Notes under the pieces: generated by a model
What the model saw: the letters and a program-made list of their open reading frames with translations, nothing else
Database searches by the model: none
What the model was told of the DNA's origin: nothing
Program-made: the position numbers and the translations under genes
Assembly: GCF_028885415.1 (NCBI RefSeq)
Contig: NZ_CP118527.1
Location: forward strand, 2,604,001-2,668,000
Source: Streptomyces coeruleorubidus
GTDB lineage: Bacteria; Actinomycetota; Actinomycetes; Streptomycetales; Streptomycetaceae
Reading direction: 5' to 3'
DNA length: 64,000 nt
Part shown: positions 26,274-34,159 of the stretch, piece after piece
How the letters are laid out: each line of letters starts with the position of its first letter
How positions within the stretch are numbered: position 1 is the first letter of the stretch

Positions 26274-26405
26274 GAATCCCTCAGTTTCGGTCGAGCCCCG
26301 CTACGGCCAACGGTACCCGAGGCACGCCGTCGGGTTCGCTGTCGTCCGCACGCTGGGCAGGACCGGCGGTGGCACGCCGGTCGCGGCTCGTGAGAGGGCG
26401 GGGGC

Positions 26406-26912
26406 TCAGTCCAGGTCGATGCGCTCCCCGGGGCCGGCGTCGTCGCCCCGGTCATGGCGTTCGTCCAGGTCGCGGGGGTCGATCCGGTCGTCGCGGCCGC
26501 TCCAGCGCCGCTCCTGGGCCTCGACGGCGGAGCGGTAGGCGGCGAGCAGTTCGTTCCCGGCGGCGGCCAGGTGGTCGAAGACGTCCGGGTTGCGTTCGAT
26601 GACGGGTTCCACGGCGGCCTTGGCCTGCTGGACGACCTGGCGGACGACCTGCTCGGCGGCGGGCCCCGCGACCGCGCCGAACAGCGGGGACTGGATCCCC
26701 GAGAGCTTGTCCGCGACGGCGTCGACGAGCTTCTTCAGTTCCTCGGCCGCGGAGCCCTGGGGCGGGCCGTACTCGGCGCGGCGCCGGGCCTTCTCCGCCT
26801 CGAGGTCCTCGGCGCACGCGGTCGCCCAGGCGTCGGCGTCGGCGTCGGCGGCCCGTACCTCGTCCACGGCCTCTTCGCGGGCGGCGTCGGACGGGGGGAG
26901 CTCTTCGCTCAT
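26406..26912 (-). CDS. DUF5304-family protein
   Basis: A 168-residue acidic, Ala-rich helical protein beginning MSEELPPSDAAREEA. The middle contains ELKKLVDAVADKLSGIQSPL and an amphipathic segment (EQVVRQVVQQAKAAVEPVIE), and the tail is Asp/Arg-rich (GRDDRIDPRDLDERHDRGDD). I recall this family as conserved next to glkA in Streptomyces. No catalytic motif is visible and the function is unknown. CAGGAG precedes the ATG. Confidence 0.8.
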   Translation of the reverse strand: MSEELPPSDAAREEAVDEVRAADADADAWATACAEDLEAEKARRRAEYGPPQGSAAEELKKLVDAVADKLSGIQSPLFGAVAGPAAEQVVRQVVQQAKAAVEPVIERNPDVFDHLAAAGNELLAAYRSAVEAQERRWSGRDDRIDPRDLDERHDRGDDAGPGERIDLD

Positions 26913-26938
26913 GACGGACTCCTGACTACGGTTCGTCC

Positions 26939-28132
26939 CTACGACGTTACCCCCTCTGACCGCGTCTGCGGCCACAGCTTCGGGTCGGGTGCGAAGCGGA
27001 TGCACAGCTCGCCCTCGCGCAGGGCGGCCCCGTCGACGGTGCAGCGGCGCAGCGCGGAGGGCAGCGGAACGATACGGCGGAACCGCCCCGCCGTGACGAG
27101 AAGCTCGTCGCCGCGCCGGACGAGGTCCAGTTCGTCGCGTATGGCGCCGGGCAGCGGGATGTGCCAGACGAGCACGCCGTCCACGCCGAGCCGGTCGGTC
27201 ACCGGCCACTCGGCCGGTGGAACGGGAGTCTCCAGGTCGGCGCCGGGCACGGCGAGGGCGGCCAGGTCGTCGGCGCCGAGCGGGTCGCGTCCGAGGTGGG
27301 CGACGGTCCGGACGTCGTACGACTCCCGCCACTCGTCCAGTGTCTTGCGCTGCTGGGCGACCGGGCCGGCCAGCCAGGTGTCCGGGGACGCCTCGGGCAG
27401 GACGCGGTTGGCGACCACGACGTCGGTGCGCAGGCCGCGCAGGGCGAGGCCGAGGGCGGCGGCGCGCAGGGCGTCGGCGCCGGCCGGGCCGGGCTCGGCG
27501 ACCAGTCGTACGACGGTGTCGCGGTCGGCGACGACCGCCTCGACGGCGGCCAGCTCCAGATCCCAGCGGGCGGCCGTCTCGTACAGCCACTCGGCGGGCA
27601 TGGGGACGCCGGCGAGCCGGCCCAGTACCGGGCGCAGGGCGCGGGCGGCCTGGCGTTCGGGCGGGAGCAGGCGGCGCAGGTAGCGGCGGAGCTCCTCGGG
27701 CAGGGCGAGCAGGGCGAGGGCCTGCGGGGCCGGTGGCAGGTCGACGACGAGCAGGTCGTACGACTCCGACAGCGCGGCGTCGCGCAGGGCGCGCAGGAGG
27801 GCGAGTTCCTCGGCGCCGGGGAGGGGGGTGAGTTCCTCGAAGTCGAGGCGGGAGGCGCCGAGGAGGTCCAGGGCGGAGGAGGCGCGGTCCTGGAGGGCGG
27901 TGAGGTCCTTCCGGAAGTCCTGGGCGGGGTCGGGACGCCAGGCCGTGAGACGGGGTGCGGCTTGCGTCGGCTCAGGTCCGGTGCGAGTCCCCAGTGCGGC
28001 ACCGAGGGTGTCCGTGCGGTCGGTGCCGAGGACGAGGGTGCGGGTGCCCTCCGCCGCCGCGGCCAGGGCGGTGGCGGCCGCGAGGGTGGTACGACCGCTG
28101 CCGCCGGGGCCGGTGATCAGGATGGTGCGCAT
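26939..28132 (-). CDS. ArsA/GET3-like P-loop ATPase
   Basis: The 397-residue protein starts MRTILITGPGGSGRTTLAAA: the deviant Walker A GPGGSGRTT keeps GxGGxGRT-type spacing but has Arg for the P-loop Lys. The switch DLLVVDLPPAPQALALL follows the family, and the C-terminal third (VWHIPLPGAIRDELDLVRRG, DELLVTAGRFRRIVPLP) is an ArsA-associated small domain. No arsenic genes are nearby. It may be a targeting or scaffolding ATPase, and ATPase activity is not assured given the altered P loop. Confidence 0.78.
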   Translation of the reverse strand: MRTILITGPGGSGRTTLAAATALAAAAEGTRTLVLGTDRTDTLGAALGTRTGPEPTQAAPRLTAWRPDPAQDFRKDLTALQDRASSALDLLGASRLDFEELTPLPGAEELALLRALRDAALSESYDLLVVDLPPAPQALALLALPEELRRYLRRLLPPERQAARALRPVLGRLAGVPMPAEWLYETAARWDLELAAVEAVVADRDTVVRLVAEPGPAGADALRAAALGLALRGLRTDVVVANRVLPEASPDTWLAGPVAQQRKTLDEWRESYDVRTVAHLGRDPLGADDLAALAVPGADLETPVPPAEWPVTDRLGVDGVLVWHIPLPGAIRDELDLVRRGDELLVTAGRFRRIVPLPSALRRCTVDGAALREGELCIRFAPDPKLWPQTRSEGVTS

Positions 28133-28150
28133 GGGGGTGAACGGTACCCG

Positions 28151-28246
28151 GCGTTGGCGCTCAGGCCGGGTGGGTCCGCAACCCGGCGGAGCGGGGTGCC
28201 GCCGTTGTGGGACGGGTGCCGCCCCAAGCGGCACGACTGCCCGCAG
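28151..28246. repeat. Dispersed hairpin repeat A, copy 2
   Basis: This copy matches 9476-9571 over about 96 bases, from GCGTTGG to CGACTGCCCGCAG. Arms GTGCCGC and GCGGCAC pair around TGGGACGGGTGCCGCCCCA. Substitutions in the outer stem (GCCGTTG versus GCTTCTT) partly loosen it. It sits nine bases past the stop of the SRPBCC gene on the minus strand. Confidence 0.75.
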
Positions 28247-28255
28247 CCAAGCGGA

Positions 28256-28696
28256 TTACTTGCCCGATTCCACGCGCTTCTTCAAGCCCGCCAGCGCCCT
28301 GTCGATGATGACCTTCTCGGCCTTGCGCTTGATCATGCCGAGCATCGGGATCTTGACGTCCACGGTCAGCGCGTACGTGACCTCCGTGCCGCCCGACCCG
28401 GCCGGCTTGAGGATGTACGTCCCGTCCAGGGAGCGGAGCATCTGGGACTTCACGAGGGTCCAGGACACCTCGTTCTCGCCGGTCCAGGTGTACGCGAGGA
28501 CCTGGTCGTCCTTGATCGCACCCGCGTCCATGACGAGCCGGACCTGCTCGGCGCGGCCCTGCTCGTCGGTCTTGAGCACCTCGGCCTCCTTCACCTCGCC
28601 GGTCCAGTCCGGGTAGCGGGCGAAATCGGAGATGACCGCCATGACGTCGGCCGGGGCCGCCTCGATGGTGATGCTCGAGCTGGTGTGTTCCGCCAT
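28256..28696 (-). CDS. SRPBCC (START-like) family protein
   Basis: The 146-residue protein is a polyketide cyclase/dehydrase-type helix-grip fold: SSSITIEAAPADVMAVISDF, ARYPDWTGEVKEAEVL, YTWTGENEVSWTLV and TYALTVDVKIPMLGMIKRKA. Such proteins bind hydrophobic ligands. No catalytic residues can be assigned. The ATG at 28696 follows GGAGGAG. Confidence 0.85.
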   Translation of the reverse strand: MAEHTSSSITIEAAPADVMAVISDFARYPDWTGEVKEAEVLKTDEQGRAEQVRLVMDAGAIKDDQVLAYTWTGENEVSWTLVKSQMLRSLDGTYILKPAGSGGTEVTYALTVDVKIPMLGMIKRKAEKVIIDRALAGLKKRVESGK

Positions 28697-28807
28697 CGCC
28701 GTGGCTCCTCCAGATGCGGGCCGGTATGAGGTCGTCGTGCGCAAGCGTGTGCAGCGTGAAGGCTACCGCGCACGGGCCCCGCCGATCTCACCCGACCTGG
28801 GAGGTCC

Positions 28808-29605
28808 TCACCATTCCAGCGTCCACGGCGTCCCGGTCCCCGCGAAGTGCCCCACGTTCACACACTCGGTTGCCCCGATCCGCATCCGCCGCACCAGCGG
28901 CTGGTGCACGTGTCCGAAGAGGGAGTAGCGGGGGCGAGTGCGGCGGATGGCGTCCAGCAGGGCCAGGCTGCCGCGCTCGAAGCGGCGCGCGACGGTGTCG
29001 TAGACCAGTTCGGGAACCTCGGGAGGGATGTGCGTGCACAGCACGTCGACCTCGCCGACGGCCTCTATCTTGGCCGCGTAGTCCTCGTCGCTGATCTCGT
29101 ACGGTGTCCGCATCGGCGTGCGCAGGCCGCCGCCGACGAAGCCGAAGACCCAGCCGCCGATCTCGACGCGCTCGCCGTCGAGGACGGTCGTGCCGGGGCC
29201 GGCGTACTCCTGCCACAGGGGCGGCATGTCGACATTGCCGTAGGTGGCGTACGTCGGGGTGGGGAACGCGGCGAACATCTCGGCGTACTGCTTGCGCACC
29301 GCCTTCTCGATCACCGAGGCCCGGTCCGCGCCGACGCCGGCCCACAGCCGGGCCCCCAGTTCCCGCGCCTCCTGAAAGCGGCGGGCGGTGCGCAGCGCGA
29401 CGATGCGGTCGGCGTTCTCGACGCCGAACAGGTCGGGGAAGATGCCGCGCGAGTGGTCGGCGTAGTCGAGGAAGAGGACGAGGTCGCCCAGGCAGATCAG
29501 GGCGTCGGCGCCCTCGCCGGCCCTGGCCAGGTCACGGGCGTTGCCGTGCACGTCGCTGACCACGTGCACGCGCGTCCTGCGGTTTCCGGCTCGTGTGGGT
29601 GCCAT
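28808..29605 (-). CDS. Metallophosphoesterase
   Basis: Calcineurin-type phosphoesterase of 265 residues. Metal-binding motifs are VHVVSDVHGN (DxH), ICLGDLVLF (GD), YATYGNVDMP (GNxD in place of GNHE), LCTHIPPE and LFGHVHQPL (GHxH). The GNxD variant is common in phosphodiesterase-like members. The substrate is unknown. The ATG at 29605 is used; a TTG three codons upstream is in frame. Confidence 0.85.
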   Translation of the reverse strand: MAPTRAGNRRTRVHVVSDVHGNARDLARAGEGADALICLGDLVLFLDYADHSRGIFPDLFGVENADRIVALRTARRFQEARELGARLWAGVGADRASVIEKAVRKQYAEMFAAFPTPTYATYGNVDMPPLWQEYAGPGTTVLDGERVEIGGWVFGFVGGGLRTPMRTPYEISDEDYAAKIEAVGEVDVLCTHIPPEVPELVYDTVARRFERGSLALLDAIRRTRPRYSLFGHVHQPLVRRMRIGATECVNVGHFAGTGTPWTLEW

Positions 29606-29902
29606 GGCGATCAAGGGTAGGTCGAGCGCTGCAGTTGTGAACAGTGGCGGCCCTACCTGCGGTTACTGGCCAGTCAGTTAGTGCGTGGACTACTGTGCGC
29701 GAAGGAATACCCAACCTGTGTGACGCAGCGAACATCTCGACGGGCCCCCTGTCGTAGAGGCCATACCGGCGGGTAACGTCCGGGCAGTCCAGTCGTGCTC
29801 TGCATTTCAACAAGTGAATGCCCGAGCACCTGCCCGAGCCTTGGACCGGACCGTCGCATCACACAACGTCGTGGCGCCGGCGCCCTATGAGGAGCAGCAG
29901 TC
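29606..29902. other. Intergenic region upstream of the acyl-CoA synthetase
   Basis: About 300 bases between divergent genes with lower GC than the surroundings. ACTGGCCAGT at 29665-29674 is a perfect palindrome with a nearby CAGTTAGTGC, a possible operator for one or both genes. A plausible ribosome site, GAGGAG, precedes the TTG at 29903. No RNA gene or further coding frame is supported. Confidence 0.4.
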
Positions 29903-31700
29903 TTGCGCGAGTTCAGCCTTCCGGCTTTGTACGAGGTCCCTGCGGACGGCAATCTGACCGACATCGTCCGCAGAAACGCCGCGCAGCACCCGGACGTCGC
30001 CGTCATCGCCCCGCAAGGTCGGCGGCAACTGGCAGGACGTCACGGCCACCGCCTTCCTCGCCGAGGTGCGCACGGCCGCGAAGGGGCTGATCGCCGCCGG
30101 GGTCCAGCCGGGCGACCGGGTGGGCCTGATGTCCCGCACCCGTTACGAGTGGACGCTGCTGGACTTCGCGATCTGGAGCGCGGGCGCGGTGACCGTGCCG
30201 GTGTACGAGACCAGTTCGCCGGAGCAGGTGCAGTGGATCCTCGGCGACTCGGGCGCGACCGCGTGCATCGTGGAGTCGGACGGTCACACGGCCGCCGTCG
30301 AGTCGGTGCGCGACCGGCTGCCGGCGCTCAAGCACGTGTGGCAGATCGAGGGCGGCGGCATCGACGAGCTGGGCCGGCTCGGGCAGGACGTCACGGACCG
30401 GACGGTCGAGGAGCGCAGCTCGATCGCCAGGGCAGACGACCCGGCGACCATCGTCTACACCTCGGGCACGACCGGCCGCCCCAAGGGCTGTGTGCTCACC
30501 CACCGCAGCTTCTTCGCCGAGTGCGGCAACATCGTGGAGCGGCTGCGTCCGCTGTTCCGCACGGGCGAGTGCTCGGTGCTGCTCTTCCTGCCGCTCGCGC
30601 ACGTCTTCGGGCGGCTCGTGCAGATCGCGCCGATGATGGCGCCGATCAAGCTCGGCTGCGTCCCGGACATCAAGAACCTCACCGACGAGCTGGCCGCGTT
30701 CCGCCCGACGCTGATCCTCGGGGTGCCGCGCGTCTTCGAGAAGGTCTACAACTCGGCGCGCGCCAAGGCGCAGGCCGACGGCAAGGGCAAGATCTTCGAC
30801 AAGGCCGCCGACACCGCGATCGCCTACAGCAAGGCGCTGGACACCCCCTCGGGTCCCTCCCTCGGTCTGAGGATCAAGCACAAGACGTTCGACAAGCTCG
30901 TCTACAGCAAGCTCCGCGCGGTCCTCGGCGGCCGGGGCGAGTACGCCATCTCCGGCGGCGCCCCGCTCGGCGAGCGCCTCGGGCACTTCTTCCGCGGCAT
31001 CGGCTTCACGGTCCTGGAGGGCTACGGCCTGACCGAGTCCTGCGCGGCCACCGCGTTCAACCCCTGGGACCGGCAGAAGATCGGCACGGTCGGCCAGCCG
31101 CTGCCCGGCTCTGTGGTCCGCATCGCCGACGACGGCGAGGTGCTGCTGCACGGCGAGCACCTGTTCAAGGAGTACTGGAACAACCCCGGCGCGACCGCGG
31201 AGGCGCTGGCCGACGGCTGGTTCCACACCGGTGACATCGGCACCCTCGACGAGGACGGCTACCTCCGGATCACCGGCCGTAAGAAGGAGATCATCGTCAC
31301 CGCGGGCGGCAAGAACGTCGCCCCGGCCGTGATCGAGGACCGCATCCGGGCGCACGCGCTGGTCGCGGAGTGCATGGTGGTGGGCGACGGGCGGCCGTTC
31401 GTGGGCGCGCTGATCACCATCGACGAGGAGTTCCTGGGCCGTTGGTGCGCGGACCACGGCAAGCCTGCGGGTTCCACCGCGGCGTCGCTGTGCGAGGACC
31501 CGGACCTGCTGGCCGCGATCCAGGCCGCGGTCGACGACGGCAACGCCGCGGTGTCGAAGGCGGAATCGGTGCGGAAGTTCCGCATTCTGTCCTCCCAGTT
31601 CACGGAGGAGTCGGGCCACCTGACCCCCTCGCTGAAGCTGAAGCGGAACGTGGTGGCGAAGGACTACGCGCACGAGGTCGAGGCGATCTACGCGAAGTGA
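29903..31700 (+). pseudogene. Long-chain fatty acyl-CoA synthetase, frameshifted near the 5' end
   Basis: The gene encodes an ANL-superfamily AMP-forming ligase. It starts at TTG 29903 (MREFSLPALYEVPADGNLTD) after GAGGAG, but after VIA the frame breaks at a run of four C (30009-30012). Dropping one C gives VIARKVGGNWQDVTATAFLA in continuity with the downstream frame, which runs from about 30013 to 31700 with IVYTSGTTGRPKGCVLTHR, GYGLTESCAA, WFHTGDIGTLDEDGYLRITG and GRKKEIIVTAGGKNV. The remaining protein would be full length (about 598 residues). It is either a real one-base mutation or a sequencing error; an internal start at 30066 would lose the first 54 residues. Confidence 0.85.
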
Positions 31701-31713
31701 TCGGGCGCCGCCA

Positions 31714-31728
31714 GCGCCCTTAGGGCGC
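31714..31728. terminator. Small hairpin between convergent genes
   Basis: GCGCCC-TTA-GGGCGC; the three-base loop is itself the minus-strand stop codon of the FG-GAP gene. Confidence 0.4.
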
Positions 31729-33123
31729 GAGGACGGTGCCCAGGCCGGCGTCGGCGGGAGTGCCCGCCGTGGCCGGCCCGATGAAGGCGGCCGTGCCGTC
31801 GGCGCCGAGGTGGACGACGGTGCCGTCGCCGGAGTTCTCGCCCGGGGCGCCGACGGTCAGGCCGACGGCCGAGGTTCCTGAGTAGTCGCCGGCGGCGACC
31901 TCCGCGCCGAAGCGGTCGCCGGCCTCGGCGGCACCGGTGATCCCGTCCGCACCCTGGTTGAGGGCCCGCGCGGATGCCACGGCCAGGTCGGTGGTCAGCC
32001 GCAGGACCAGGGCGGAACCGGCGTCGGCACGGGTGGTGCCCGCCACGCCGAGGTCCTCGCCGGGCAGTCCCGCCAGGACGTCCAGGACGCCGTCACCGTC
32101 GACATCGCGCAGTGCGACCGAGGCGCCCAGGGCGTCACCCGCTTCGGCGATGCCGGGGATGCCTTCGGTGTCCTGATGGACGGTGACGGTGTCGCCGGGA
32201 TGGCTGAGACCCCAGGCGTGGCCCCGCTTGATGGTGATCTGTCCGCCCGTCCGGCCCTGGGCGTCGGCGGCGAGCGGCTGGCCCACCACCAGGTCGTCGC
32301 GGCCGTCCTTGTCGATGTCGCCGGCGTCGAGGGCACGGCCCGGGGGCACCTGGGCGCCGAATCCGCCGGTGAGGCCGTCCGGGCCGCCGGTGAACTCGAA
32401 GACCTTGCCGATGCCGTAGGTGTCGACGACCGTCACTGCCACATCGTCGTAACCGTCGCCGTCGAAGTCGCCGACGGCGCCGTCGATGGCTACCGCTGCG
32501 TCGAAGCTGACACCGTGGGTGTGGACGGTGCCGGTGGCGCTGTCGCGCCAGACGAGCCAGGAGCCGCTGCCGGCGGTGCCGGGGCCGAGTCCGATCGCGT
32601 CGTCGAGGCCGTCGCCGTCGACGTCCCCCACCTCCACGTCGGTGCCGAGCCGAGCCGAGTCCGGCGGCCCCCAGTGGGCGCCCGTGGTGAAGGACGTGCC
32701 CGCCGTCAGGCCCGAGGCCCCGGTCAGGACGGTGACCGAACCCCGGTCCGCGTTGCCGCTGGTGTCGTTCTCGCCGGGTGAGCCGACCACCAGGTCGAGG
32801 CGGCCGTCGCCGTCCAGGTCGCCGGAGGCGGTGGCGGCGCCGAAGCGGTCTCCGGGCTCGACGGCGCCGGGCACCGAGCCGGTGTCCTGAGTGAGCGTGC
32901 GCCGGCCGGTCGCGGTGGGGCCTGCGGCGGACCCGGACAGGACGGTCACCGAGCCCGCCGCCGAAGCGGCCTCGGGAGCGCCGGCGACCAGGTCGGAGGA
33001 ACCCGAGGCGTCGAAGTCGTACGGCGTCCCGGGCCCCGCCGCGCGTGCGGGAAGCGTCGTCAGGCCGGACACGGCCAGCACGGCGCAGGCGACGAGGGCG
33101 AGCGCTCGCGCCTCCGCCCTCAT
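31720..33123 (-). CDS. Secreted FG-GAP (integrin-alpha-like beta-propeller) repeat protein
   Basis: The 467-residue protein has a Sec signal peptide (MRAEARALALVACAVLAVSG ... PARA-A). About seven FG-GAP repeats follow, with blade motifs such as GDRFGAATASGDLDGDGRLD, VVGSPGEN, GDVDGDGLDDA, GDFDGDGYDDVAVT and VGAPGEN. The DxDxDGxxD loops should bind calcium. No enzymatic domain is attached. Its ATG overlaps the stop of the secreted hydrolase (ATGA), so the two are co-translated, and it resembles the propeller fused to the protease fold two genes upstream. Likely extracellular ligand-binding protein; partner unknown. Confidence 0.88.
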   Translation of the reverse strand: MRAEARALALVACAVLAVSGLTTLPARAAGPGTPYDFDASGSSDLVAGAPEAASAAGSVTVLSGSAAGPTATGRRTLTQDTGSVPGAVEPGDRFGAATASGDLDGDGRLDLVVGSPGENDTSGNADRGSVTVLTGASGLTAGTSFTTGAHWGPPDSARLGTDVEVGDVDGDGLDDAIGLGPGTAGSGSWLVWRDSATGTVHTHGVSFDAAVAIDGAVGDFDGDGYDDVAVTVVDTYGIGKVFEFTGGPDGLTGGFGAQVPPGRALDAGDIDKDGRDDLVVGQPLAADAQGRTGGQITIKRGHAWGLSHPGDTVTVHQDTEGIPGIAEAGDALGASVALRDVDGDGVLDVLAGLPGEDLGVAGTTRADAGSALVLRLTTDLAVASARALNQGADGITGAAEAGDRFGAEVAAGDYSGTSAVGLTVGAPGENSGDGTVVHLGADGTAAFIGPATAGTPADAGLGTVLAP

Positions 33124-34040
33124 GCCTTGCTCTTCAGCCAGGTGACGATGCGGTCGTATACGCCCGGCTCGCTCAGCAGGGAGCCGCCGTGCGCGGCCCC
33201 GGCGACGACCTGCGTCTGGATCCGGCCGCTGGGCACCCCCTTGGCCTCGGCCGTGGCCTTCAGGTCGGTGGAGTGGACAGGCGGCACGAAGTCGTCTTCG
33301 GAGTGGATCAGGTACATGGGGGCGTCGGCCTGGTCGACCCAGTTCTTGGAGACCATGCTGCGCCAGGTGTCCCAGCAGGAGGGGTGGAGCGTGGTGGAGG
33401 TGTCGCCGGAGTCGGGGTAACAGCGGGCGAGGATAGTCGAGTTGTCGCGCAGTTTGCGCTTCTTGGCGTCGGTGGAGGTGTTGCCGTCGTTCCACGCCCG
33501 GTAGGGAGAGGCGACGGGCGAGAGGGCGACCACGCCCTTGAGCCGGAGGGCGCCCGCGCCGTGCGTCGCCGCGTCGGTGGCGAGCTGGCCGCCGACCGAG
33601 GAGCCGAGGAGCAGCACACGGTCGGGGTCGACGTCGAACTCGGCGGCGTGGGAACGGATCCAGGCGACGGCGTCGGCGACATCGTCCCGCTGGGCGGGCC
33701 ACGCGGCCTCGAAGTTGAGCCGGTATTTGATGGCGAACACCTGGAAGCCCTCGGCGGCGAAGCGGTCCGCGGAGGAGGACCAGTCGGTCTGGTGGTACCA
33801 ATAGCCGCCGTGGATCAGCACCAGCGCCGGCTTGGGGCCGGAACTGCTCTGGTTCCAGTGGGCGTCGAGGGTCTGGCGCGGGTGGGTGCCGTACCGGTGG
33901 GCGGAGTTCGCGGCGCCGGCCTGCACGGTCTGTGTCGTGCGGGCCGACTGGGCGGCCGGGGCCGTCGATGCGGTGGTGGACAGGGCGGCGGCGCCGGTCA
34001 CGGTGAGGGCGGCGAGTGCGGGCAGCAGTAAGCGGCGCAT
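33120..34040 (-). CDS. Secreted alpha/beta hydrolase (BD-FAE/esterase type)
   Basis: The 306-residue protein has a signal peptide (MRRLLLPALAALTVTGAAAL to about residue 31). The hydrolase domain shows the HSL-like oxyanion motif LVLIHGGYWYHQTDW, nucleophile elbow LLLGSSVGGQLA, acid residue in LIHSEDDFVPPVHST and catalytic His in VVAGAAHGGSLL. Two further Cys (ARCYPDSG and HPSCWDT) could form a disulfide outside the cell. Substrate unknown; an ester or lipid is likely. Upstream lies a strong terminator of the protease-fold gene. Confidence 0.87.
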   Translation of the reverse strand: MRRLLLPALAALTVTGAAALSTTASTAPAAQSARTTQTVQAGAANSAHRYGTHPRQTLDAHWNQSSSGPKPALVLIHGGYWYHQTDWSSSADRFAAEGFQVFAIKYRLNFEAAWPAQRDDVADAVAWIRSHAAEFDVDPDRVLLLGSSVGGQLATDAATHGAGALRLKGVVALSPVASPYRAWNDGNTSTDAKKRKLRDNSTILARCYPDSGDTSTTLHPSCWDTWRSMVSKNWVDQADAPMYLIHSEDDFVPPVHSTDLKATAEAKGVPSGRIQTQVVAGAAHGGSLLSEPGVYDRIVTWLKSKA

Positions 34041-34090
34041 GGGTGTGTGCTTTCGGGCGGAGGAAACGGAAGAAGAAGAGGTGAGTGGAC

Positions 34091-34135
34091 GGTCGGTCCC
34101 GCGGCGGCATAAGGCGTGCCGCCGCGGGACCGACC
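34091..34135 (-). terminator. 19-bp stem terminator behind the protease-fold/FG-GAP gene
   Basis: GGTCGGTCCCGCGGCGGCA at 34091-34109 pairs perfectly with 34117-34135 around a seven-base loop. It lies 25 bases past the stop at 34160 and 51 bases before the start of the secreted hydrolase. Confidence 0.9.
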
Positions 34136-34159
34136 GGGTGAGGCCGGGGCGTCGGTGCG

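Noticed and set aside
29990..30070. Programmed ribosomal frameshift in the acyl-CoA synthetase
   Set aside because: A C4 run could slip, but no stimulatory structure or conserved slip motif was seen. A mutation or sequence error explains the data more simply.
31720..33123. VCBS/bacterial integrin adhesin with enzymatic domain
   Set aside because: Only FG-GAP blades and a signal peptide are present; no catalytic motif could be supported.
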